64,000 nucleotides of DNA from Onchocerca volvulus (GCA_000499405.2 HG738139.1:5728616-5792615), one strand, 5' to 3'; counted from the first letter of the stretch, positions 38,853 through 49,706 are shown. The notes: generated by a model not told the origin, from the letters alone. Made by a program: numbers and translations.

Positions 38853-39393
38853 GAAAACAGCAATATCCATAAAAAATATTGCTGAAAAATGTAAGTAACA
38901 ATGATTCTTCGAGCAAAGAGTGGGTTACATCCAAAGACAATGATGATAAATCATTTTAATGTGATGAGTAGTGATATGCATTAGAACACTAGTGCTTGTT
39001 ACACTAACTTTAAATATTTGAAAAAAAAGCGCCCCACTATTCAATAGTGTTTTATCGTTGTCACATTCCTCACTTCCTCTATTCACTTATTTCGAAGCAA
39101 AATTGAATCAGAGAACTGTCATCCGGAAGCTTCATAAGGAAGTATTTGAAACGATAATTTCACAGTGTGCTAGTTATTTTATGTTTTCTGTTTAAAAAAG
39201 GTCAATTATTTAGTTCTTCCAACAATTTTTTTTTTGTTTTCAAATTTCTAGACGTTTGATGGCATTCTTTTTTGAATGCCAAACTAACTGTAGATGAGCT
39301 ATTTAAAGTTCTGAGAAATTTTCAGATAGTTCTGTAGTAGACGGTATAAAAATTTGAGTCGGATGCATATGCAAAAACCTAAAAAATAGAAAT
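38853..39393. other. Upstream region of PUDP gene
   Basis: AT-rich, no coding frame supported, no clear core-promoter motif. Confidence 0.4.
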
Positions 39394-40778
39394 ATGCCAG
39401 GAAAGAAAGCTCTAAATATTACTCATGTAATATTTGATTTGGATGGATTGCTTATTGATACAGAACCAAGTTACACGGAAACTCATACCTCTGCCATGAA
39501 GCAATACGGGAAGAAATTCACGCTAGACCTGAAGTCGCTTACAATGGGTATGAAACACGAAGCTGCCATTAAAATATTACTCAATAAGGTTCTTTTTCTA
39601 ATAACTTATGATCATATTTGAGTTTCAAAAAAAGTTTGGAATCTTGAAATTTTTCTACCTTAGAAACTTCACTTTTGAGAATTTAATTGGTTAGAATGGA
39701 CTGTGAATCTCGCGCCAAATTGTTCATATCATCATTTAATTTCACTCCGTTCTTTATTCTGAATTTTGAAGATTGGCTTAGCAGACAAAGTGAGTGTAGA
39801 AGAATACGATAAGCTTTACCGTCCAGTACTCCTCGAGAAGTTGCCACATTGTCCGAAAATGCCCGGAGCATTACGATTAGTGCAACATTTTCATAATCAC
39901 AGCATACCAATGGCAATATGTTCTGGATCCAGCAATTATTCATTTAAACTTAAAACAATGAATCACAAAGATCTTACCGATTTGATATCTGTGCAGGTGT
40001 GTTATTTACTTCGTTTAGTGTACTTTGTCAAATTTCGAAGAAGTCCGATTTCGTTAATCTTAAGTTTAATACTCACAGTGTATTTATCATAGAAATAATT
40101 TTCTTTCAAAGGCTTTGAGTCAAAAGCATTGTTCTGGCTTCAACAGCTTTTGCCATATTACGGAGCAATCTTTTTTCACTTCCAATCCTATGAAAGAAAA
40201 GAGCAGGATAATGAATAATTCTTTCCAGTCCATATTTTATGGAAACTTTGTTAAATATATTTTCATGCTTGCAAAAGCAAAAATAATTCAGAGGCGATAT
40301 AACAATAAACATAATTTGTATGGCGTATGTTTAGGATGAAGGAAGTAAAGGGAAATATTCTTCCTCATGCATAATCAAAATTTTTCCAAAAACTTCAAAC
40401 CTAAATTTGTATTCCAAGTTAAATATTCCAACTGTTTACTCACCATCATAATGGTAATTATTACAATCATTCAAGTTCTAGGTAAAATGTGGTAGTGATC
40501 CAGAAATAGAAGAAGGTAAACCATCAGCGGAAGCATATCTTGTAACAATGCAAAGATTTCGAAGTCCACCGTTGGATCCCAGTAATGTTTTGGTTTTCGA
40601 GGATGCTCCGAATGGTGTTTTGGCTGCTATTCGTGCTGGCATGAATGTTGTCATGGTACCTGACTTGAGCTACGCACAGGTACCTGATGAGGGGAAGGAG
40701 CAAATCGTGGGAGTACTGGAAAGTTTGGAAGATTTCAGGCCGGAATCAGTAGGCTTGCCGGCCTTCGATAATTACTAA
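39394..40778 (+). CDS. PUDP: HAD-family phosphatase, PUDP/HDHD1 type
   Basis: Three exons (39394-39588, 39772-39996, 40482-40778), all phase 0, encode 238 residues. HAD motifs in order: motif I FDLDGLLIDTEP with the nucleophile and acid Asp, a helical cap of subclass I (residues about 20-90), motif II ICSGSS, motif III Lys in EEGKPSAEAY, and motif IV VFEDAPNGVLAA with the two metal acids. Cap and core resemble the pseudouridine-5'-phosphatase branch (HDHD1), which removes phosphate from pseudouridine 5'-monophosphate; related HADs take sugar phosphates, so the substrate is inferred. AATAAA lies at about 40821. Confidence 0.85.
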
Positions 40779-40979
40779 TTACGTAACTATAATTATGTAG
40801 TTTTTTATTACTTCAAGCCTTAATAAATTAGTCTTTCTTTGATAGTATTTATCAGGTATCTTGGAAATTTGTGACAAATTTAGGCAATTAAACAATTCTG
40901 CTTGATCAGAAAAATATATTATAAGATTGATTCCATTTGTAGGTTTGTATTCAAATCATATTCATTTTTACTCAACACG

Positions 40980-41439
40980 CTGCGCATAGCAGATCCAGGT
41001 ATTCTATGGGGGCCGGTCACACTTCGCATGTCCGGCTCCAGCTAGTCTATATAAATAAAAATTTTTATTATTTTTATTTTTATTTTTATTATTTTTTCTT
41101 TTTTTTTTTTTTTTTTGTAGAACTTCGAAAAAGTTGTTCAGAATCTTAAACCTTCGAAAGGTTCTTAAACACCGTCATATATATTAATTTAAAATCTTAA
41201 ATATCGGAAAGTCCTATCTATTGCTTTGAAATTTTGACACAACGTTGCATTCGAATATGCGCATATTTTTATGTACGCATTGCTGTAGCTCAGTCTGGTT
41301 AAGTGGAAAAAAAAAAAAGAAAACGCATGTTTCAAGTGTTGGGGAAAAAAACTGGTACTTTGGTTGGATTGGAGATTGATTCTTGCTATTAGGATTCAGC
41401 TAGGTCATCAATAGGTGTGAGAAGGTTTTTTGTGTCTTG
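40980..41439 (+). mobile_element. Two abutting Helitron-like ends
   Basis: A GC-rich imperfect hairpin (about 41014-41035) is followed by CTCCAGCTAG (to 41045), the form of a Helitron 3' end (hairpin then CTRR). Immediately after comes TCTATATAAATAAAAAT (41046), the form of a 5' end. A second terminus-like sequence, TCATATATATTAATTTAAAATC, lies at about 41179. The interior that follows (TTGAAATTTTGACACAACG, TTCGAATATGCG, TGTAGCTCAGTCTGG, CAATCCAACCAAAG in reverse) matches 14356-14760 in reverse complement. T-rich low-complexity DNA at 41070-41118 separates the two terminus-like sequences. Confidence 0.6.
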
Positions 41440-41825
41440 TGTGACAGAGATGAATACTGTTGAAAAAGGTTTTATTGATCGATGAAGAGTGACAAGCAAG
41501 AGTGCTTCATGACAAGCAGTTATCAGAGAACATCCAGGCAAATTGATCACTCGGTTATTCTTTTCTTTGTCACTGATAGAGAAGAATACTATTCAAGCGA
41601 ATTGTCGGATTGTTGCTACTGTTGCGTCACTTTGAACTGTTGAACTGGAACCTTTGGAACTCCGAACCGTTGCTGTTGCAGAGTCGATCTTTGTCGTTTA
41701 TCTGTGAATTAGAGTTTTTTGGTATTAAACATGTTTGTCGTCCCTTTAAAATTATTTCGTGCCACTTTACCTTTAGTATTTCTTGATCAGCGTCAAACGC
41801 GACTCGATGTTCAGCAATCACACAG
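41440..41825 (-). repeat. Solo-LTR-like repeat, copy D
   Basis: On the minus strand it ends ATTCATCTCTGTCACA, carries AATAAA about 45 bases before that, and shares CAAGAAATACTAAAGGTAAAGTGGC and GGAGTTCCAAAGGTTCCAG with copy A. Its length (386) is close to copy A (383), and the flanking sequence past its ACA end is also shared with copy A, so A and D are copies of one composite element. The inner boundary near 41825 is approximate. Confidence 0.6.
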
Positions 41826-41849
41826 TTATAATCGCTGTGCATTCCGGTG

Positions 41850-42243
41850 CAACCTAGCTGATGACTGAAGCATGTCCTTATTGCAAGGCTTTGAAATTTA
41901 ATAGAGAAACGAAAGGAATGTGAAGAATTGCGCCGTCGGAAAAATTAAACTGCTTCAACTTGAAGAACTACCAGAGCCATTAAAAAATTTGCTTGCTTTA
42001 TATACCCGTCGAATCAAAGCGTTTCTTATCTAAAATCAAGAAATACAAGTCGTACTTCCAAATGATTTCGTTCGACGCATAAATCCTTTCAAAGTGAAAG
42101 GACAAATTTATTATAAAGCCGGTTCTCTGCTTTCATTGCCAGATGGTCAGCAGAAATTCCTACTAATGTATTTCACTGATGATAGCAATGATGAATTGAA
42201 TACACGGTGTGAATTCATATCGATTGTTGCGAAACTTGAATGA
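41850..42243 (+). pseudogene. Helitron Rep N-terminal fragment, broken
   Basis: Two frames recover a Helitron replicase N-terminal region: MTEACPYCKALKFNRETKG (about 41857-41915), then, shifted, KIKLLQLEELPEPLKNLLALYTRR (begins about 41943) and FKVKGQIYYKAGSLLSLPD (about 42088) to NDELNTRCEF. This precedes the Helitron_like_N domain in full-length elements. One frameshift and an in-frame stop break it, and no HUH or helicase domain follows. It lies downstream of a Helitron-type 5' end and copy D in the order expected of a Helitron carrying an inserted LTR. Confidence 0.85.
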
Positions 42244-42379
42244 TAATAGTATAGAGTGTTCCACGACAATATGAATTTTTAACAGTTTATTTCGTATGTT
42301 AAAATAAAATACAGATATAATGAATAATTTTCCAATAATACGCAAGCACAATGGAAAAAAAAAAAAAGTGGGAAGTTCG

Positions 42380-42790
42380 TCGTGAGTAGTGTTGGCTCTG
42401 TCGAGGAACGCGTCCAACTGAATCGTCGATGTAAAAAAGATAACAATGATTTTTGGATCATCGGCTGCGGCTGCTTCACTTTAGTCCACGTCCTGGCGCT
42501 ATCTGGATATCATCAATCCGAAGACGATGTATCAATCAAGAAAGGCGCCGGCTTTAGTCATCGCATCCTTTACTGCGATTGGTGGGTCTTAATAATCATT
42601 AAACTTGGGTAATTAAACTGCATATGTGAGATGTCATTACACTTGCAAAGTCTTTGTGATACCCATTACTTTCTTTTTCTTTGCGAACTTTGCCCGATAC
42701 AGTGCTAACACTGCTGGATCTAGTTGCACTGGTGGCGACGACGTAGAACCATTATAACCAAATATATAAAGCAAGATACGATATAAAGCT
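42380..42790 (-). pseudogene. Coding-like remnant, unrecognised
   Basis: This patch is richer in G+C than its flanks. On the minus strand two pieces read like protein: YNGSTSSPPVQLDP then AVLALYRAKFAKKKKVMGI (from about 42758 down) and PPIAVKDAMTKAGAFLD (from about 42585 down), continuing SEAAAADDPKII with stops between. The plus strand also has an uninterrupted 76-codon frame. No introns or family are evident. A decayed processed gene or captured host fragment inside transposon DNA is possible; this is a weak call. Confidence 0.25.
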
Positions 42791-42947
42791 TGAAATGGAG
42801 CTAGATTAAAATGCGAAGTGTACCGGAAAAGAATAAATCATGTTCCCATAGTTCTTTCAAAATACTGGAACTTTTCCGCTCAAAATGCCAATTTTTCAGC
42901 TACTGCAGCAACTATAGCAGCAGATATATTGAAAAAAAAAAAGTAGA

Positions 42948-43556
42948 TATATCTATATAAAACAATGCACTTATTCGAATGTAACATTGTGTCAAAATTT
43001 CAAATCAATGGGTAAAATTTACGACAAAGAGATAATTCAAGACACGGTCTAACATTAGAAGTCAGAGAGAAAATCCATCAATTGCTTGAACGAAACATTT
43101 CATTATACAGTATCATGACCTCGATGCCACAAATCAAAAAATAAACAAATCACATCTCTCACAAAGCAAAAAAGAAATGAAAAGCTAAAACTACTCACCT
43201 TATTAATTTAAAAACACGCGTCTATTCGAATGCAACGCAGAATGAGAATTTCAAATCAATCGATGAAGAACTTGAAACGTTGCGGGAAGTAGCCGCAGTC
43301 AATGCAGAAAGTAGGCGCGGTGAATAAATTCTGTTCGGTCAGAGGACGTGGTGCAGGGCAGAATCCAAAAATTCAGCCCCCTCGCTTACTTTTAATTGTC
43401 ACAGACGTGACACGTGAAAAAAGTATGTCTACATAAGAATGAAAGCCTATTCGCATACAAGGTTGTGTCAGAATTTGAAAACAATCGGTGGAGAACTTGC
43501 GAAGTTCCGTCCAGGGTAAAAGGAAGCATTTACATTTTTATTTATATAGATAAGAC
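42948..43556 (-). mobile_element. Nested Helitron-like end sequences
   Basis: Three related segments carry the ATTCGAATG-AAC...TTTCAAA-TCAAT-GG block found in the other Helitron ends: about 42955-43020 (plus sense, after TCTATATAAAACAATG), about 43210-43300, and about 43440-43556. The last runs in reverse to the terminus TCTATATAAATAAAAATG, flanked by A (sequence GTCTTA before it in reverse), the canonical A|TC junction. It is the best match to the fragment at 11707-11985. Confidence 0.55.
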
Positions 43557-44534
43557 TGGTATTGAAATTATATTAAAAATTATATAATTTTGTAGTTTGT
43601 AAGACTTCTTATACTTGTGAACATTTTTCAGTTTTAAAATGTATGAATAATTAAAATTCGTTGATTGAAGAAATTGACGAACGATGAATTTCTTTAGATG
43701 AAGAGGAAATTTTGCTAACCAAAGCAATTCTTGTGTTGAATGTTTGCTCGTTTCTTTCAAAAATGATTAAAAAGAGTGCACGAAATATTTCATTTGATTT
43801 CATTACACTTCAAAAATGGAAGATCTTTCTGCCTATTAAATATGTGAGAAAAAACAATAAAGCATAATTCGTCATCTGTATTGTAAGTAATACAATTTAT
43901 GATTAAAACGAGTTGAAATATATTCCTAAACAATTAAGATTTGTAAAGCTCAGATGCTATGCAGTTAAATGCGAGAAGTAAAGCTAGATTCTTGATCCCA
44001 AGCTTTATGCATAGTTGCTTATAAAACAAAAATGACTTTGTCGCTGTAAGGAAAATCGCTGCGATGAACAGATAGTAGGTGTGAATTTCAAACATTTCAT
44101 AACTATATTCTTCAGTTTTTTGAAAGAGACTAAATGCAATAAAATATAAGAAAAGTTGATTGCGAAAACGATTCCGCTCTTTCTTCATTAGCATTTTTTC
44201 ATATATCCGAAATGAGGTCACATGCTAATGATATCGAGGAAGGGAGAATCGTGGTCTGACAATGAGCTATAAAAAATGAACAGAATGTAATCTGCAATCT
44301 TCTGCAACGAATCCTCTTTCCACCGACCTACATTTAAAGCCTGTTTCAGTATTTGCTATATAAGCATCTCTTCTCTGAATTTTCTCATACTAACGTAAAC
44401 AGAACCCTTTGGCAGGAATTTAGTAAGTTTCTCTATTTTTGACCTTTTCGAAATTTAATTATCTAATCAATAATTACCTGATCGACCTTTTTGATTATTC
44501 GATGACTAAAACGACAATAAATTGTATTATAGTG
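43557..44534. other. Upstream region of the His-rich gene
   Basis: AT-rich, no supported gene. TATATAAG at 44357-44364 lies in the right place for a core promoter, with a pyrimidine-rich stretch TCTCTTCTCTGAATTTTCTC just after. The ATG is 170 bases further on, with an acceptor-like GGCAG at about 44414, so a spliced 5' UTR is likely. Confidence 0.4.
44357..44364 (+). promoter_or_regulatory. Candidate TATA box of His-rich gene
   Basis: TATATAAG in an otherwise less ordered context, followed within 30 bases by a pyrimidine-rich start-like sequence. Position relative to transcription start is inferred, not shown. Confidence 0.35.
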
Positions 44535-44777
44535 ATGGTGTCGTCGCGATTTGCCACAATATTACTATTAGCCTTGTTGACAATATCGGTGACAGCATCT
44601 GGCTGGTGGGACGATGACTGGGATGGTCCGTCGCATCATCATCATCAACATCTCGGACACTTTCCAGGACATCATCAATATCACGGACACTTCCCGTGGC
44701 ATCACCATCAATTCCATCATTATCCACATCATAGAGATTATCATCCACTGGGCCACGGGGGACGGAGCTGGGATTGA
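44535..44777 (+). CDS. Secreted histidine-rich peptide
   Basis: One exon, 80 residues. A clear signal peptide (about 1-21, core FATILLLALLTISV) is followed by an acidic Trp-rich linker (GWWDDDWDG) and a tail in which 19 residues are His, in HH, HHH and HHHH groups spaced by Gly, Phe, Pro and Tyr (HFPGHHQYHGHF, FHHYPHH). A longer frame opens upstream at 44439 but adds an unlikely leader before the signal sequence. The composition suggests binding of zinc, copper, nickel or haem outside the cell, or a pH-dependent antimicrobial role; neither is shown. No family recognised. A polyadenylation signal AATAAA follows at about 44862. A decayed copy lies 460 bases downstream. Confidence 0.7.
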   Translation: MVSSRFATILLLALLTISVTASGWWDDDWDGPSHHHHQHLGHFPGHHQYHGHFPWHHHQFHHYPHHRDYHPLGHGGRSWD

Positions 44778-45009
44778 TGTGTTTTCAGAGATTCTTTTTA
44801 AAATCATTCAATTTTTATTCATATCTTTGTATTTTGTATTGTTTCTTAATTAGTAGAAAGAAATAAAAATATTTCATAAATAAGTGTCACATATTCAACA
44901 ATAAAATAATAACCTTTTTCAAAATTATTCTGTTTTTTTTCTTTTGGTTTTATTGCTTAATGTCAAATCACAACATTCATGGGATTGTCATTTAAAAAAT
45001 CCAAAGCAT
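44778..45009. other. Spacer between His-rich gene and decayed copy
   Basis: 3' UTR and AT-rich spacer with a T-run; no gene. Confidence 0.4.
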
Positions 45010-45240
45010 AGGAGCGAATGGGTCGCTGTTAGTAATATCGGTGACATCATCTGGCTAGTGAGACGATGACAAGGATGGCCCATGATATCAGCATTATCGA
45101 TATCTTGGGCATTTTTCACAGCATCACCAACAATTTTACTATTACTCATACAACGGTAACTAGTTTCTACTGGGATGAGACTGACACTGAAGTATTTGTA
45201 GTCACCGCAATTTTGCTTTTTACTTTTTATTTTTATCATT
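45010..45240 (+). pseudogene. Decayed tandem copy of the His-rich gene
   Basis: Nucleotide alignment to 44568-44790 is evident: AATATCGGTGACATCATCTGG matches AATATCGGTGACAGCATCTGG, then GACGATGACAAGGATGG against GACGATGACTGGGATGG, then ATATCTTGGGCA against ACATCTCGGACA, GCATCACCAACAATT against GCATCACCATCAATT, and TGGGATGAGAC at the end. The start codon and signal region are damaged, TAG replaces the TGG codon in the WWDD segment, and the His codons are mostly lost. It is a dead duplicate. Confidence 0.75.
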
Positions 45241-45485
45241 TAATATGAATATAAACAGTGATAAATGATAAGGATATTCCTTTTATTCATCAATAAATCA
45301 TATTTATATATATATATAGAACATTCATAGTATCTATTTACTATGAATATTCTTCTATGCCACTGCTATGTAATGGGAGTTTCCATCATTCAATTAACTG
45401 ATAAGGGAAGAAAGGGGTGAAGAAGTCTTCTCACACTCGCTAATAAATTTGTGTGTATCGGAAAAAGTTGATTTATTTATTGAGT

Positions 45486-45971
45486 TGTTATAACAGAGAC
45501 GAATCCTCTGGTAAAAATTTTTATTGATTAACGGAAGATTGATTTCTTTCTGTACATAGAGAATATCCAAGAAAACTGATCACTGGATATTATTCCTTTT
45601 TATTGGTAGAGAAGAATAGTGATCCTTATTTGTCGATTTGCTGCTATCACTGCGTCGTTCTGGATCATCATAGAAACTATTGCTGTGTCGATGTGCAAAA
45701 CTCCGAACTTGTTGCTCGGTTCTTTTAGAAAAACTATTATCGAAAATTGATTCTGCTCAAAATCCCGAACTTTTTAAATCCTTTCGGGGACTTCTCCCTC
45801 TCTCTTGACTCCAATGTGTCGCTTCCTCATTGATCAATCTTTTTATTTGTAATCGGAGCGTTTTGATGATAAACATGTTTATCGGCTTGTTGTCCATTTG
45901 AAACTATCTTCGCATTTCTTGATCTTCAATATTCCTTGCTTATAACAAGCCATCTTTCGGTTTTTCGGACA
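45486..45971 (-). repeat. Solo-LTR-like repeat, copy E
   Basis: On the minus strand it begins TGTCCGAAAAACCGAAAGATGG and ends GATTCGTCTCTGTTATAACA. It shares CAAGGAATATTGAAGATCAAG, the GGGGA..CCGAAAGGATTTAAAAAGTTCGGGATTTTG block, TCTCTACCAATAAAAAGG and AATCAATAAAAATTTTTACC with the other copies. It is the cleanest view of both ends. No target duplication is seen. Confidence 0.6.
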
Positions 45972-47134
45972 GTCTGTGTATGTAACAATCATACAGTTGC
46001 AGTATCACTCAACTACTGTAAGCGATTGTTAGATTGATATATATATGAATTAGAAAAAACTAACGACAAAGTTTGGTCTCGTTGCTTTACAAGTGACAAA
46101 CATTTGTTTGTCTCAATGTTCAGTAAAAACAATAAAATAATATAATAAAATATTTATACGAACTGCATTTATGAGTCTTTCAAGAAAGTCTCAAAAATTT
46201 ACTTTTCAATGACACTTTCTGATATTGCTTGCTTTTAAAATCATTTACAAACCGAAACTATTTATAATTCAGTTCGCTTGTATATTAGAATTCTTACAGA
46301 ATTAATTAAAGATTTTGAAACTTCAATTCAGTTATATAGTTAGTTATTGAAGATATTTATAAAAGTTATTTTTTTTTTTTTTAAATTCGCTTTTCATTTG
46401 GTCGCTCTTCTTGCTAATGCGCAGAATTTCAAATTATATTAACATAGATGAAGCCATAAGGGTTGGATTGAAACTGAGATTAATGAGATTCAGTATTATT
46501 ATATAAGGAAATGCTTATTGAGCTTGAGGTTATTATAATACGAAGAAATGAAAATGAAATTAATGATTTCAGAAGAAACAATGAAAATGAAATCAATGAT
46601 TTCAGACGAAACAATGACTTAATTTTCATTTCCTTCGTATTATAATGACCTCAAGCGCAGATTATACCTTTTTATTTAATTTTCCAAACAGTACTTGTCC
46701 GCATATCGAGAGTTTCTGATTTCACTCACTGACTAAACAAACAAACCTTTAATTACACGTTCGCTTTTACACCAATGCCTTTCGAACTGAGTTGAAACTC
46801 GGTATAATTAAGCATCATTTAAATATACTATTTCAGAAAATGACATAGTATTACATACAACCAAAGGACATTTATTTTGTCACAATAGTACATGGTTATT
46901 GATTATTTATATGTTAATAAGATTTTTCACAATTTTTCCAATATTTTACGACTATATGCTTGTTTCAATGATTTTTTTTTAATTACTGGCATCATTATTA
47001 GTACTGTACTATTATGAGATTATATTTATTATGTCTCTTGTTGCTATAATTCAAGATAACCAAAACAAATGAATTATTTTATTTTAACATCAGGTAGTAA
47101 TTACATTTTCAATTACTATTAACTACATAATTAT
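45972..47134. other. Intergenic, 3' side of ET-module gene
   Basis: AT-rich; contains the foldback repeat at 46522-46656 and a T-run at about 46370. No gene. Confidence 0.5.
46522..46656. repeat. Foldback element with internal tandem repeat
   Basis: Arms of about 34 bases, starting GCTTGAGGTTATTATAATAC (46522) and ending GTATTATAATGACCTCAAGC (46656), are near-perfect reverse complements. Between them a unit of about 35 bases (AAAATGAAAT-AATGATTTCAGA-GAAACAATG) occurs twice. This has the form of a small foldback or MITE-like element; no flanking target duplication was recognised. Confidence 0.75.
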
Positions 47135-49706
47135 TTACCGTAAAAATTGAGAAAAAACAATAAAAAAAAATATTATTTTACTAGAATACTTCGAAGAAGA
47201 TGAACGAGGTACTACGGGTACGGGTATCGGTGTATCGGCTGGAACCAAATTGCAATTAGCGTTACATAAATTAGCTTCGTTGCAGATTAGTGTATAGAAA
47301 TGATTTCCAAGCATATCGGTGCTAGAGATAGAAGAAAAAAAAACAATTTAGATTTGAAATTATGATTTATATCATTGAGCATAAATCATCTGTTATTATA
47401 TTATATTATCTTTGTTTTTAGCCTTAGAAATTGTCGATTTCATATTCATATTCATCTTCATTATTTATAATTTTCGAACATTCTAGATGTTTTATATATG
47501 TTTTTAACAAACCAATGAAGAGAATTCTAAATTTCTATTACAATAACTGCCTTGTCAATTTTCGAACTATCAGATTTTAATAAATCTACCTGACGACACA
47601 TTTGTTTATTTCGGTGATACTATTACCATTCGGTGTTTTAGCAAAAGGAACTTCAATACACTGCTTATTGTAATGCAAACTGCTTATCCCATTAACTGAG
47701 ACGTTCGAAAATTCTGTAATTTATTTGAATATTATACAATATAAAGAAATCATTATAGGCCAGCTTTTGGATCACTATTTTGGATTATTTATATTAAGAT
47801 CTAGCTATTTCTAGACCTTCATTGTTGCAGTTTAGTCAATTTAGTTCACTTAATTGAGCAAATCTTCAACATAAAAATAATCAACATGAGAATAATGAAC
47901 AATGATGTTGTGTTGCAATGCAAATTGTCAGAAAACTGAAAGACACTTGCCTACGAATATCAGCAATTTAGAAAAATTTTATTATTACCATTTAAATCTA
48001 AAGCCAAAATTTCATCTTAAAAGCTTACGGAAGAAGCAGTATCCGCCATTATTAATGGTACAAATATTGCCATAGCAATCCGTTCCAAAATTATTACAAT
48101 TAAAGCATTCCAATGAGCTTGCACGAGTTGCTGGAATTTTCAACTTATGATGATTAAATCTCATTTGACAATGATAATTAAATTTCACTTGATTATGGTA
48201 ATTAAATTTCACTTGTCTTATAGTATTAAGTTTTAAGTGGTCTGGTGCTTTGCACAAGCATATTTTACTTACAATAAAGTTCATTTATTTTGAAAATCTT
48301 CATGTCATCTTTAGTTGAAGAGCAAACAGGAAATGTGATTTTAGAATAGCAAATTCGAAAAATGCTAACGTGAAATTGGATCATTGGTAACGGTTGGCAA
48401 TTGTGGATGGCAATCTGCGTTGCAGTAATTATAATTATTGCATAAATATGTTCGATATCTAATACCAGTGTTTGGATCAACTCTAAAGCAGCTTAAAATA
48501 ACATTGCACTAAACTGTAAACTCTTACTAATATTAGATGTATCTGATGAATTTTTTGAAAGAAAAAACGATTTTTCAGTCTATTTTCCCATTTCATAAGT
48601 TCAGGAAACAGCTCAATAATTGTTGGCAATATTGCAATTAGCAAAGAAATAATGTCTAAATAAAAAATAAGAGAGTTAGATATTTCTATGTTAACGTGAA
48701 GTTCGATAAATCTAAGCTAAAAATACTGAATGGCTTATCAATACAATTTTATTTTAATTTCTAAATCTGAATTGTGTTCAAAAAATGCAAACTGTCATTA
48801 TTCTAAAAAACAAAGCTTGCTCATGTGATGAAATAAGAGTGCAAATGATGAAGCATTTTCTCTGTCATGTAACTTCAATTTTTAATGAATAATTCATGTA
48901 TATAGTGAAGTTTTTACGTTTCAGTACATTGTCCAGCCTGTATTACGTGAAGAGGTCCAGCTGGGACGCGATCCCCATCCAAGCAAGATCGTACTGTGCT
49001 CAAGATGTTACCATTAGCATTGGTTATTTGCTCTTAAAATCCATTCATTTTTTTTTCAACCCATTAAAATCCAAGTTAAATTTGCAAATTATTTCTTTTT
49101 CATACAAATTTTCTCGTCAAAATTTGTCTCAAAATTTTAAATTCTATCACAAAACTAGTTTAAAGTTATGTGAAAAATCAACAAAACATACGATAAACAC
49201 AGAAACCATTGGAGATGCTACAACCGTTCCCATCACACGGACCAAACTGCGAATTACACGAATAACAAAGCAATTCTTTGCAATCTGGAAGATTGCTTAT
49301 CATTGACACTAATTAGTAAAAAAATAAGAGCAAGCTTATTCGGTAATTGCAAACTACTAAGATCAGTGAAATTCTACACTATGGATTCCATACTTCTGCA
49401 TATTTTGAAATCTTAATTTATCGGTTTTTCTTCAGATGTATCGGTAAATTTCAAATTAGATAATAGATAGGAACAAGGAATAGTTCTAGAAATACTTGAA
49501 ACAGAAAGAAATTTGAATTGGAAACATTATCTATTATTGTTGCAACAACTACTATTGTTACTAATATCACTATTAATAGTTCTTTTAATTATCATTAGTA
49601 TCGTAATCATTCATCATGATTATTTTTTAAAAGAAAGCATTCAAAATGGACCTGCAGCAAGTGAGACGAGCAATACTGTAAGCAAAAGATGCGATAAGGT
49701 TGACAT
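47135..49706 (-). CDS. Secreted protein with two ET modules
   Basis: Seven minus-strand exons: 49706-49652, 49284-49192, 49032-48918, 48482-48370, 48130-48029, 47713-47590, 47321-47135, giving 262 residues. Exon 1 is a textbook signal peptide (MSTLSHLLLTVLLVSLAA). Exons 2-4 form one Cys-rich module: LLCYSCNSQFGPCDG, GCSISNGFCVY, VRSCLDGD, AGQCTE, LCNNYNYCNADC. Exons 5-7 form a second: LECFNCNNFGTDCYG, ICTINNGGYCFF, NKQCIE, INKCVV, ICNEANLCNANC. Each has ten matching Cys, as in the nematode ET module; module 1 has one extra Cys at its start. A Pro/Ser stalk (PIPVPVVPRSSSS) and a short hydrophobic end (IIFFFIVFSQFL) follow, fitting a GPI-anchor signal or weak membrane tail. The exon 4 to 5 join inside the gene is inferred from phase; two separate genes are the alternative. 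Function of ET modules is not established. Confidence 0.75.

Noticed and set aside
40106..40339. Short frames on both strands inside the PUDP second intron
   Set aside because: They fall wholly in the intron and match no family.
41627..41842. 71-codon minus-strand ORF in copy D
   Set aside because: It reads across the LTR-like repeat, and the same stretch is broken by stops in copies A, B, C and E, so it is not a conserved gene.
44527..44807. Asp- and Met-rich minus-strand frames
   Set aside because: They are the antisense of the CAT/CAC-rich His tract; the plus strand has the signal peptide and the sensible product.
48896..49306. 136-codon plus-strand open frame
   Set aside because: It lies antisense to two well-supported ET-module exons and lacks an ATG-supported start and motifs.
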